This document shows positions 41,810 to 52,092 of a stretch of DNA of 64,000 bases, in pieces. The position numbers were made by a program, and so were the translations under genes. The notes beneath the pieces are model-generated. The model was not told where the DNA came from. It did no database searches and was given only the letters and a program-made list of their open reading frames with translations. How positions within the stretch are numbered: the first letter of the stretch is position 1; the number at the start of each line of letters is the position of its first letter. The DNA comes from Lactifluus volemus (lineage: Eukaryota; Basidiomycota; Agaricomycetes; Russulales; Russulaceae), in contig WTXI01000024.1 in NCBI GenBank assembly GCA_022376515.1, forward strand, positions 1 through 64,000, in the 5' to 3' direction.

Positions 41810-42381
41810 CACCATAGAGCGCAATTGACTTGCGATAGTGACCCACGGGTGGTGAGACACTTTGGATAGGAACCGCAGCTCGAATTGCTAGTCGTTCGCC
41901 ATTTGTAAAGGCCGAGTCTAGGCAAGGCGTGTTCCTTCGGGCACGAGAAAATCCCACGTCCCAACTAGGCTCTCAAAGATACTAGTAGCCCAGTCAACAA
42001 ATTTTGGCATTCCAACCCCGTCTGATTTAAGCCCTCACCTGATTAAAATGTGCCGGCCCGTCTGGATGTTGTACGGTCCTCCGCAAGACCCGAGACATTT
42101 GACAGCTCAGTGTAGTGAAAGTGGCTACCCCTTTCCTACGACTGGGCTTGAAGAGTGATCCTTCACAAAGCTCACGACGTGGCTGACTTGCAATGAGACA
42201 TAGTCATGACAACCTGAGCTAGGTAGATTACACCACGGGCCGCTTGCTATCAAGAGGTAAAGGTGGTCTGGACGTTCAATTGTCTTTGGATCAATTAGTT
42301 AGTACATTGTCCATGCAGTACGCGGAAGTTTTAAATGGGTTAATTCCGAATTTGCAGAGAAAAGTTCCACACAGCCCGCTA
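41810..42381. other. Intergenic, 3' side of the oxidoreductase gene
   Basis: No coding exon supported; probably a mixture of repeat remnant and the 3' UTR of the minus-strand oxidoreductase. Confidence 0.4.
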
Positions 42382-44210
42382 CTAGGCCTGGTGGCTATGC
42401 TGTACATGTTGGGAATGTTCCAGGCTTGTGAGATAATGCGATGGAAACCACGGCGGTATCTCCCATTCTTGGCCTGTAATCTTGGATGCGATCATCCGCG
42501 CCACGATGTCCGCGCTGAAGTCTCTGGTCATCATTGTTAACAGGGAGAGGAGAGGAGAGAGCACGAACCAGCCAAAAGCACGCGGCATGCCGTGACCTGA
42601 GAACCCAGCGGCGACGTACTGGCCCTCTAATGGTACACCCCCAAGTTCGAATTTGTCCAGTACGGGCCCAACCTATGGTCAAGGAGATGCAGCTAAGCGA
42701 GGATCCAGAATACCAAACAGGGACGCACAAACGGATCTCCAAGTTTGGTATAGCCCATGATGCCTGTCTGGTCGAGAATGAGAAAAGAAAAAGGAATGAC
42801 CACTGGCAAGTACTTATAAGGACGTACCCATTCCATCTCCGGCTCTGCGCCTTTCTCAAATTTCCCGGGGAACACCTCGGGAAGGAACTCCCTCAGCCGT
42901 CTCCCAACGGCTGGGTCCACAATAGAATCGTCCGTCGTAGCACCATGAAAACTGCCTTTGGTATGGCGCGCGCCACCGAGGATGACAAGCGGGTGCTCCT
43001 TGGGCGCTGAACCGGGACGTACAAACCAGTACTCCAACTGGTAATTGGCCGTAAAAGCAGACAACGTGAGCTCGCGTGCTGGTACCGCAGCGCGGATTGC
43101 GATGGCCTGCCCGCGGGTTGGTACGATGGCGGTGCGACCAGAGAATTGCGGGAGTAGAGCGGGTGTATATGCGTTCGTCGCATATACAACATGCGTGCAT
43201 CGCACCGAACCTCGAGGCGTCTCAACTTTCCATCGTCGCCCATCGCCGCCCTCCGTGACTGATTCGACCGCCGACACTTGCGTGTGCGTGTGCAACTTCA
43301 AGGAAACTGTAGGTGAGGCGTTCTGCGCGAGTTCGAACAAGTGGGTGACGAGCTTGAGAGGCCATATCGTATTTCCCGGGATGCGTACCGCTGGATAGCG
43401 GGCTCCATATGTCTGCCGTAGCCATCTTGTGAGGAGACACAAATGGTGGAAGTGGCCGACGTACCTCCTCGACTTCGCTCTCGGTGAGCCACTCCACAGA
43501 GGCCACGTTCATTCCTGCCGCCTTTGCGGCTTCGTACTCGTCGTATGCCTCTGCTTGCTCCTCCTTTGTAAAGAATAGCACTGTGCGTACCCCTGCGACT
43601 AGGTCAACCCCATTCTCTATCCCAGCACCCTTCACTATAGAGGTAATTGCATCGACGACGTGCGCTTCTATGTGCACAGCTTTGATAGCTTCAAAGATGC
43701 CCCATTCATCGACGTCTTTCTGGAAACCCAGAAAATTATGGGCCGTCAGGTGTCCACCATTGCGACCTGAAAGATGAGAACATGTCATAGGCGGCAATTT
43801 TAGGCGATGAAAAGTTACCTGTTGCGCCAGAGCCTGTGTAGTAAAGGAATATCAGCGTTCACAAGATAAACACATGGCAAGAGGTGCTAACAGAAATCCC
43901 GCGCCTCCAGAATGACGATGCTCAGCTTGCCCAGTGATGTATCGTCTCCAAACAACTTGGAAAGATGGTACGCGACCGAAACGCCCGTAATACCCGACCC
44001 AATAATACAGATGTCCGCATCAACCGTGAGAGGACCGGTGCTACCTGCACGAGCGAGGCGGTTGACGCCAGGTGTGGCGTCGGTCCAAAAGGAGCGCGTA
44101 GGATTCCCCACTGGAAACGATGTTGAATCGGAAGGCAGCTCCGACATGGCCCCGAATTGGGCTTGGGATGGATCATGCAAAATCGTCGGGGAAGTTGCAG
44201 AGACCTGCAT
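42382..44210 (-). CDS. FAD-dependent oxidoreductase (DAO / DadA-like)
   Basis: Seven exons join in frame: 44210-43892, 43833-43819 (15 nt), 43766-43465, 43412-42828, 42767-42729, 42672-42569 and 42514-42382, giving 498 residues. The N-terminal Rossmann motif is DADICIIGSGITGVSVAYHL; next come SGATGRNGGH (FAD contact), WPLKLVTHLF, VVYATNAYTPALLP, EWTGIMGYTKLGDPFVGP and AAGFSGHGMPRAFG. This is the DAO fold used to oxidise amines or N-methyl amino acids, producing H2O2. Neither a clear N-terminal signal nor a peroxisomal SKL end is seen. The substrate is not predictable. The start could also be the in-frame ATG at 44147. It is divergent from the kinase gene. Confidence 0.85.
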
Positions 44211-44751
44211 GACAAAAATCGTTAGGTTGGTAGGTATTCAGTACGTACAGTGTTCTCTCGAGACGCCCGACCCCGACCTTTACCATGACGCAGCATGTCT
44301 ACCTTTCTCAGTCATGGTAGATCCTTCAGTCAATTCCAAAAATGTCATAGTGAACATGGAGCACGGAGATATCTGGGTTGTTGGATTTTTTTTGGGCAGT
44401 TTTGTGTTGCGACGTTATGTCAGTCTCAGATCTCTATATGGGGTATTGACCCTACCTTGAGTACGCACAACAAGACGTACACCACAGACTGCCAGAATAC
44501 TATTATACGACGTTTGCAATGGTTAGCCCAATACTGTAAAATCACACGCGTTGCATCCTTATGGTGCATCTAGTCGTAATAACTGTAGTAGTTGTAGCTG
44601 CATACTCTGATTCGATTCAGCAATGCGGGTCAAAAGAGTGTGTGGCGCAGCCATTTTCGTGACTGCTATGCGCTCAAGCCATAGGTCACGTGGTGGTGTC
44701 GTTACCACCTTGGACTCGAATTGTTACACCTTCTCTTACACATTACTAGTC
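44211..44751. promoter_or_regulatory. Shared 541-bp divergent promoter region
   Basis: Lies between the start codons of the minus-strand oxidoreductase and the plus-strand kinase. A pyrimidine-rich stretch (ttacaccttctcttacac, 44724-44741) immediately precedes the kinase ATG. No other gene is seen. Confidence 0.45.
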
Positions 44752-46409
44752 ATGGACTCGTTACCTCCATCACTTCATCATGCATTCGAAAATATCAAGT
44801 ACCACGCAAGTGATCTAATTTCTGCTGTCTCTGGTTGTTTGTGTCGGCCAGAAAACAGACTCAAAATCAATGGTCGGATGTGTGCGTATCTCCGTTGTGC
44901 ATAATTGAAACCAGAAAATTGAACGAATTTACCAGTTAAGATCGTAAAAGTCCTAGGAGAAGGGGGATTTTCTTTCGTCTACCTTGCGCAGGACGAGATT
45001 AGCGGGGTGAGCGTGTTGTCGCACAGCTACGTGGTCTCAAACTGGCTGACGCAGAGCGCGTTAACTCAGAAAGAGTTTGCCCTGAAAAAAATCCGATGTC
45101 CGACTGGTGCTGAAGGTGTTGAAGCAGTTATGCGCGAAGTCTCAGCATACCGAAGATTCAAGTACGTCTTCAATTCTCATTCAATTGTGCCAGTTACCCA
45201 TCCGTATTTCAGACACCCTAATATCATTCGATTATACGTGCGTAGGATGCATCTCCATGACCACTAGGTCTGACCCCGTGCAGGATTCAGCGGTGCTGCA
45301 AGATTCAGATGACGAGGGCAAAATTGTCTATCTCTTCCTCCCGATCTACAAGGTCCACTCTTTCGCGTCGCGTTTCATCTTCGCCTTGTTCTGACTTGCT
45401 GTGCAGCGCGGAAATTTACAAGATGCGATAAATACATACACACAAACAGGCGAACGTTTTCCTGAGCGACGCATTTTACGCTTTTTCAAGGGGACTTGTG
45501 AAGCTGTCCGTGCCATGCACACCTACCGCTCTCCGAAACCATCTTCCGGTTCTTCGTCGAATCAGGTCCCTCCAGGTCCAGCGATGGGTGATGGCCATGA
45601 AGAAAACGAAATGTTCCCCCACCCGGAGGGCGATGCAGAAGGCGGGTACTCGTATGAATCTGGGCCCAGCACGATTGATGCTGCAAGTGTACCCCTTGTA
45701 ACAAGGAGTGCCTCCCACTTTGATGACGGTGATGTTATCTTTGACGATGAACAAGATGATGGCTCAGGCGAGCTTGTTCCTTATGCCCATCGTGACCTAA
45801 AGCCAGGGTAAGTAGCCTACTTACCTGTCAGTTGACGCCGTAGTTACCGGGTGAGTAGGAACATCATGATCGCGGACGACGACGTGACACCGATCCTGAT
45901 GGACTTCGGTAGTTGCATGAAAGCACGGATACCAATTGAGGATCGTTCGCAAGCCTTGTTACAGCAGGACATCGCTGCTGAACACAGCACCATGGCGTAC
46001 CGCGCCCCCGAACTATTCGATGTCAAAACAGGAACGACTCTTGATGAGAAAGTAGACATCTGGGTACGTTGCCTGTTCCTCGAAACTTCTCCCTCTCATG
46101 CGTTCCGCATTGTATAGTCGTTGGGCTGCGTCTTGTTCGCTCTCGTACATCTGCGCTCCCCCTTCGAGAATACGCAAACAACAGAACAAGGTGGTTCAAT
46201 CGCCATGGCTGTGCTCAACGCGCAGTACAAACATCCAGCGTCAAATTGTTCCCAGGGACTGAAGACGCTTATTGACACTATGTTGAAAATCAACCCTCAG
46301 GAGCGACCTGATATTCAACAGGTGACGCTACCCCAGACTTGACCCATATTGTTGTCTCACGTGCATTCAGGTTCTCGATGCAACAGAGCGTCTACTTCAT
46401 TCCACATAG
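44752..46409 (+). CDS. Ser/Thr protein kinase, STK16/Env7-type (NAK family)
   Basis: Nine exons: 44752-44881, 44936-45006, 45070-45161, 45213-45237, 45284-45352, 45407-45807, 45859-46063, 46118-46321 and 46371-46409; 411 residues, frame kept throughout. The N-terminus has the cysteine pair GCLCRP, a likely palmitoylation site as in STK16. Kinase marks: LGEGGFSFVYLA (Gly loop), FALKKIRC (catalytic Lys), VMREVSAYRRFKHPNIIRLY, HRDLKPGNIM, LMDFGSC, YRAPELF and VDIWSLGCVLFAL. About 85 acidic, Pro/Ser-rich residues are inserted just before the HRD loop. Env7/STK16 kinases act on vacuolar or Golgi membranes. Catalytic residues look complete, so the enzyme should be active. Confidence 0.88.
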
Positions 46410-47103
46410 CGTCAGACAAATGGACTACTGGATTTTTGCTGTAGTGTTATTAGGGTATGTATCACCGCTCTATATAGCATGTGCTTGTAAGCTGGCGTCG
46501 CATCTCTCTGGTTTTGGTTTTGCCTTGAGGATACGCGACTACTCATACTTCCATTCTTACTGAGGATCATTATGCCATTCTTCTCTATCTTTGAGGAATG
46601 TATGTGACTGGTAGCACGCATATTGGCTCTCGTGAGCCATCTACGTGTTCACAACTCAGGCGCTTCCAGCATGACAACGCCAACGTCCTTTGATTTACGT
46701 ATGCTCCATGCACCAATGCCCATGATAGTGCACGTACAAACCCAAACCGACACTTTCAAAAAAAAAAAAACCCCCAAACCGACAGCTACCATTACGCTGG
46801 TCAACTTTTATGAAGAGGCGCAGGTCACGGTTTTTATGGCTGCTCGGGGCAGAGCGCAGGATATACCTGGTCATCAGTACGTTAGAAATATACCCATGCA
46901 CGCAATGGAACCATGCGTGCCAGTGGCTACTCTTACCAGTGACAAATAGTATGTTGCAAGCATTGTTGGAATAGACTAGAACCTTGCGGTTGCTTGGCCG
47001 TATTCTACTCACCATATCGTATATTCTCCGTCAAATTCTGATGGATTGCCTTGCCGAGCAATGACTATCGTACGACATAATAAGATCGACTCGGGATCAA
47101 CAT
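46410..47103. other. Intergenic between convergent genes
   Basis: 3' regions of the kinase (+) and the C2H2 gene (-). Includes a 12-A run at about 46759. No gene supported. Confidence 0.5.
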
Positions 47104-48103
47104 CTAAGCAGGTACAGCGTCCTCGTCCGTCCGGGGCTTCCGCTTGCTCTTTCCAGGTACGTGGCATTTCATGACTTCGCTACTCTTCCGAGCCAATTTG
47201 TTTGTGAGACCCGCCTTCGTCGCATGTGGGGAAGTTCTATGAGCTCTTGATTCCCGTGCTGAGTTCGAGGGAATCTTGACACGCTTTAGAGGGCGCGCTG
47301 CTTCATTTACATCAAAGGCAGATACTGAAATAGCCTCTTTTTCTGTTGTTTTTGCCGCCTTCTTTTCCTTAATCTTCTTGCGTCTCTCCTTCAATTTCTC
47401 TTGTTTGGCTTTCTGATATGTTCGCAGATGGCTTAGCCGAGTAAAACAAATTCAAAACATCGTTTGGACGCACCCGAAGTTCAGCCCTGCGCGACAAAGT
47501 CGTTCCCTCCCGCTTGGGCTGGGTTTTTGTCGTTGATCTAACGAGTAATTTTGAATATCATCATTTGGATTGAAGTCCCTGCGAGCTCTTGTAAGCGTTT
47601 TAAACGCTGCCGGTGAATCTGTGGGAACTGATTAGCACGATGATCACTTTGTATTGTAGCGTACGTGCTCGTGAAGCTTCGTGAACTTTAACCATGGCTG
47701 TATGCTTCAGGATCTTGTTTGGACAGAAAGCGCAAGCCCATGCTTCGGGATGTTGGTAGATGAGTCGAATGGGATCTTGGAGGGCAGAAGCAATCGTCAG
47801 AGAAGGATCGGTCCCATGGATACTATCGCCGTCATCCTCATCCTCTTCGTCTCTGTAACGAGTTCCCCATTCTCGCTCTCCTCTTGTCATATGAACGTAA
47901 AGAACCTCTTCTCTTCCGTTTGTGTCCTCCACGCCCTCCAAAGATGTCGAAGATGAGGAGGCCGAGGCCGAGTCGGACGAATCAGATTCGGATTCGGACG
48001 AGTCAGTGTCGTGTAGTCCCAAGATGTCTTTCTCATCCTCGTCGAGGCCGAGCCTTTCTGCTTGCTCTTGGCGTTTGTGTCGTCTGTCTACGCGCTTAAA
48101 CAT
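47104..48103 (-). CDS. Probable nucleolar-type C2H2 zinc-finger protein
   Basis: Begins MFKRVDRRHKRQEQAERLGL with a basic N-terminus, followed by a Ser/Asp/Glu-rich acidic tract (HDTDSSESESDSSDSASASS) and a single zinc-finger-like motif CAFCPNKILKHTAMVKVHEAS. A second part near 47.1-47.4 kb is very basic (KERRKKIKEKKAAK ... LARKSSEVMKCHVPGKSKRK) and ends at 47104. The layout (basic, acidic, one finger, Lys-rich tail) resembles ribosome-biogenesis or nucleolar factors. Splicing between 47.66 and 47.39 kb is uncertain: the donor at about 47660 and acceptor near 47620 do not give the expected finger continuation, so the exon chain here is provisional. Divergent from the RNase gene. Confidence 0.6.
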
Positions 48104-48215
48104 AGTCGTAATTCGACATGATTGTACTGTCTCTGTTTTTGGGAAAAATTTCCGTAAAGTCGCGTGACGAGTCGGAGCAGTTTTCCGCTTTCATCCCGTA
48201 ACTTACTACAAGCGT
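48104..48215. promoter_or_regulatory. 112-bp divergent promoter
   Basis: Only 112 bp separate the start codons of the C2H2 gene (-) and the Dss1-like RNase gene (+), so the two must share promoter DNA. Confidence 0.55.
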
Positions 48216-51062
48216 ATGCATCGTGCTCGAGTTCGAGGGAGGCTTGTTCCTTCTTCAATCCCTCCCTCCTATCCACCATCTTTGGTACCAAGTCAGTTCC
48301 GGACGTGGTCAACATCTTCAATTAAAACACCTAAAAGCGAGTGGCAAGAGGCTGCCCGGTTACTATTGAAAAGTGCCAGATCCCACAGAGCTAAAATTGT
48401 TCCACCTAAAGAACGTCGTGCAGTTGAGCTGAAACTTGTCAACTCTATCCTAGAAGAACAATGTCTACCTGCCACTACGAAGGAGGGTGCTGTTCGACCC
48501 ATCATGGCGCATCTGGAGGGCGTGTCTCAGCTGCCATCGGGTCTGGGCCCTGGTGCGCTGGTGGAGGTTCGCTGGTGAGCCTACTTTTATTTTTCACGAG
48601 ATGCTATAAGTAAAACCCGTTTTATCAGGGGAAGCTTTCCTCTTATTGGGGTCATACTTCGAGAGGCTCCTGGCGAAGGACAGAACGTAGTCCAAACGCT
48701 CCTGGTCGATGGACATATAATAACCCATCTCGCTCACGATATCTTCTACGCCGTCCCAAAATTTATCGATATTTTCCATATCGAACGCTGTGGCTCCGAA
48801 GAAAACCCGGAAAATACCAAAGAGCTCATGGCGCGTGTATCCATTGCGGAGAAGTTACGCGTGTTCAGCAAAAGGACTGAAGATATCTACAACGGGATTG
48901 CCACTCGATTTAATAGGGTGCACCCATGGGTCAGCGCCCCTGATGTCGAAGCTTGGGCCGCTGTCACTGTCACGGAAGCGGCTCGGCTACTGAATGTAAA
49001 GCATCTGGACCGCCAAGTTCTGCACGCAGTGTACTCCCATTTGATGAAGCATTCAAAAATGTTTCTCGTAGACAACCTCAACTTCCTGTCGTCTCAACGA
49101 TTTTTCGTGAGACCGCGCGCCCACGTCGAACGTTTCAACCGGGTCTGCCATCTGGTCCATACCGACAACTCTCGTGTCAGACAATTTATGATGCGGGCCA
49201 AGGAAATAATCGCCAAATTGCGGGGAAGGTCTCAAGCTTCGAAGAACCGGTCACCGTCCTATAAACCCGTAGCGGACTTGGATTTTACCGAAGACGATCA
49301 ATTATTCATCCGTTTTTTAATGGATTCCCTAGTCCAGATACGCTCAGTCCAGGGAAACCCCTACACTGCCCTCGTTTCCAACATGATAAAGACTCTGCGT
49401 TTGTATGATGGTGATATTGGCCCGGAACAAGTGCACCTATTCCTTGTTGACATTGGTGTGCTCGCTCCGTGGCAGGACATCACATCGCTCAGGGAGGTAC
49501 AGCCAATGTCCACCGTTTCAGACCCTGTACCTCTGGCGCGGCCCACGTCGGTTTACAAGTCAGCTGCAACTTCCCCTGTTCTCAGCCGTGACGGACTCTA
49601 CCCCTCTGATCCCTTGGAGTCCATCCGGCATGACTTTGGCCGACTCCCTGTCTATACTATCGATGGGCACGGGGCCCAGGAACTTGACGATGGCATATCC
49701 ATTGAGCGTGACACGATTGACCCCTCCAACCTTTGGGTCCACATCCATGTTGCAGACCCGACTGCCATTCTACCGCCCACGCATTCATTGGCCCGTCGTG
49801 CTCGCCATGCCGTACAATCCCTCTACTTCCACCATAGTTCACGACCTCTGCTCCCAGAATCCCTCGTGAACGGAAAGCTTAGTTTGGGCAACTCCGCAAC
49901 GAATGGCGCGGCCGAAAATGTCCTGACTTTCAGCGCCAAGGTCGATTCGAACGGTGATATCGTTGATTACAATGTCCGCGCGGGTATCGTTCGGAATGTC
50001 CGCACACTGAAATACGACGATGTTGACATGGCCATGTCATTCAATCCTCCTAGGACGACTTACCCATTTGGTCGGCCTACAGAGCCGGATCCCTCTCCGC
50101 TGAACCTATCTCCGATGGATATGGAGAATTTTCATTTACTCGACCTTTTCTCCAAGCGCATGACAACTCGTCGACTTAGCGCTTCTACCTTCTCCTACTC
50201 TTTAGGATTTCCCGAACTGACGGTTTCTCCTAAACCGCTTCCTCTTGGCACGGTCGACTCTATGCAGCCTGGATTGTTTCGCGGGGACCCAGAAGTCTCC
50301 TATGCAGTCCAATACCCACTTCTTTCGGGCTCGCGTCAGATTATTTCCGAGGCTGCATTGGTCGCGAATCGTGTTGCGTCGCGTTTCGGACACGACCGTG
50401 GTGTCCCGCTCGCACGACGGTCCATGGGCGCCCCGCTGGCAAGTGATGAGGTATTTGCCGATCTACTTAAGGCACGGGACCAGGACGGTTGGGTGGACTT
50501 TTTTGAAGTACGGCGCCAGGGGATACAATTCCCATCGGCTCGGTATACGTTGGAGCCCGCAGGGCATTGGACCCTGGGGTTGGCGAAAGGCGAAGGGTAT
50601 ACAAGAGCAACATCGCCGCTGCGCCGCTATGGAGACCTTGTCACTCACTGGCAAATCAAACACGCGCTGCTTCACAAAGAACCACTTTTTAGTAGCGAGG
50701 AAATGCAGACCACCTTTGAGTATATTGAAGGAATGGAAAAAAGGTGGGAATGGGTGGAGAGACACCACAATAGGTGGTGGGTTCTCAATTTTGTCAAGCG
50801 GTGGATGCAGAGAAACGAAGGTGACACTCATAACCCTGTCGGGACCATGATCGGGCGGGTGACTGCCCTCCCACGACAGGATGTCTTTCGCGGGCTGTGC
50901 ACACAAGAGGTGTACATCACGAACCTTGGTTTATTTGGACTCTTGGAAGGAGTAGGGTCCGGGATGGAGATTGGAGCGGAGGTCGCGATGACAATAGACA
51001 AAATCATGCTGACAGCACATCCTGTGCTCACGTTGAAACGAGCAAGACAAACACGTAGCTAA
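48216..51062 (+). CDS. Mitochondrial RNase II family 3'-5' exoribonuclease (Dss1/Cyt-4-like)
   Basis: Exon 1 48216-48574 and exon 2 48629-51062 (54-nt intron), 930 residues. The N-terminus (MHRARVRGRLVPSS, then FRTWSTSSIK) is Arg/Ser-rich without acidic residues, a good matrix-targeting peptide. The RNB domain has YTIDGHGAQELDDGISIE (metal-binding aspartates), VHIHVADPTA and YTRATSPLRRYGDLVTHWQI. The C-terminus has an S1-like beta-rich tail (VGTMIGRVTALPRQDVFRGL). In yeast, Dss1 forms the mitochondrial degradosome with the Suv3 helicase and turns over mitochondrial RNA. Length and motif order fit the family; no frame break. Confidence 0.9.
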
Positions 51063-51073
51063 CTTACTAATTA

Positions 51074-51126
51074 TCCTTATTCTTCGTCGTTCTGCCATCC
51101 GCTAGTTGTTAGAATGTAGGGCTAGC
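51074..51126. repeat. 52-bp direct repeat, copy 1
   Basis: ccttattcttcgtcgttctg and onward to gggctagc, just after the RNase stop codon; it recurs at 52040-52092 with one substitution. Confidence 0.85.
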
Positions 51127-51307
51127 AGTTTTTAAAAGTGAGCTCCCAGGTGTCATTAGTCATTTCTTAGTCATCACAGCGCATCGCCGATTGAACGTGC
51201 TCGTCCATGGAGGACTTTGTCACACATAAAGCTCTCAAGCACCGCTGTGTACAACTACCGTGTAGGCTCTTAAGACCCTTAGGTCTTATATATAGTCACA
51301 AACATTC

Positions 51308-51907
51308 ATGGGACGTAGAATGCCCTTCTCCACAGACACCGCCTGGCCTCAGGGCTTGCGCACCATCTTCGACATCTGTCGCCCGCAGCGCGAGCCATTG
51401 GAAAACCGCTACTATGGGCCTTATGACAAACTGCTGAATTACTGTTTCGGCGACTCTTTCCAGTACTTCGTTGCGCCGCAAAGCCCTCACAGTGATCTCA
51501 CCCTGCGTGACACAGTCGACTTCGTCGTCTTCCTGGTCGTTTTTGATGCGAATCGTCATCCAGTGCTCATTGCCGAAATCAAGGACGATGCATGGGCCCA
51601 CAAGGCTGACCTTCGTCATAGTGCGGACGACCATATTCGTCGTCGGTATGACGCAATGCTTGGCGACTGTCCTCTTCCTCGTTTGTGGGGCTTGAGCTTG
51701 CTCGGCACGTCCCTTCGCGTTTATTGTGGAACCGTCGCTACAGAGACCATTGAACCCGACTTTGTGCCTCGCCCCAGCCCCAGCCGCATCCTGCCACGAC
51801 ATTTTTTAGAAGGCGCATGGGATATCGACATTCTATCGCCGGAAGGATTTAACAAGATGAAGGAGATTATCACGGATGTTCTTTCTGCTGCTGCTGCTGC
51901 GTTGTAG
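51308..51907 (+). CDS. Small protein with a D...AEIK motif (possible PD-(D/E)XK fold)
   Basis: 199 residues, intronless. The core reads YGPYDKLLNYCFGDSFQYFV, then LRDTVDFVVFLVVFDANRHP and VLIAEIKDD, then RRRYDAMLGDCPLPRLWGLS and RVYCGTV. An aspartate before two hydrophobic strands followed by E-x-K (AEIK) is what a PD-(D/E)XK nuclease active site looks like, and the later helix/strand order is compatible. I recall similar uncharacterised proteins in agaricomycetes but no named function. It ends in an alanine run encoded by a gct repeat. A second in-frame start is at 51320. The gene lies between two copies of a 52-bp repeat. Confidence 0.65.
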   Translation: MGRRMPFSTDTAWPQGLRTIFDICRPQREPLENRYYGPYDKLLNYCFGDSFQYFVAPQSPHSDLTLRDTVDFVVFLVVFDANRHPVLIAEIKDDAWAHKADLRHSADDHIRRRYDAMLGDCPLPRLWGLSLLGTSLRVYCGTVATETIEPDFVPRPSPSRILPRHFLEGAWDIDILSPEGFNKMKEIITDVLSAAAAAL

Positions 51908-52039
51908 CGAGAGGCATTTCTGTAGTTGTGGCGGGCCTGTGTATTATTCTCATGGTTCTGTAATCGTTTCGTCCTGTAACAACTTGTACGAGTACTACTA
52001 TAATAAAGGCCTGTTGACGCAGTTACTAATTAACATATG

Positions 52040-52092
52040 TCCTTATTCTTCGTCGTTCCGCCATCCGCTAGTTGTTAGAATGTAGGGCTAGC
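52040..52092. repeat. 52-bp direct repeat, copy 2
   Basis: Matches 51074-51126 in the same orientation, followed by different sequence; a weaker match (ttactaatta) extends a few bases to the left. Confidence 0.85.
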
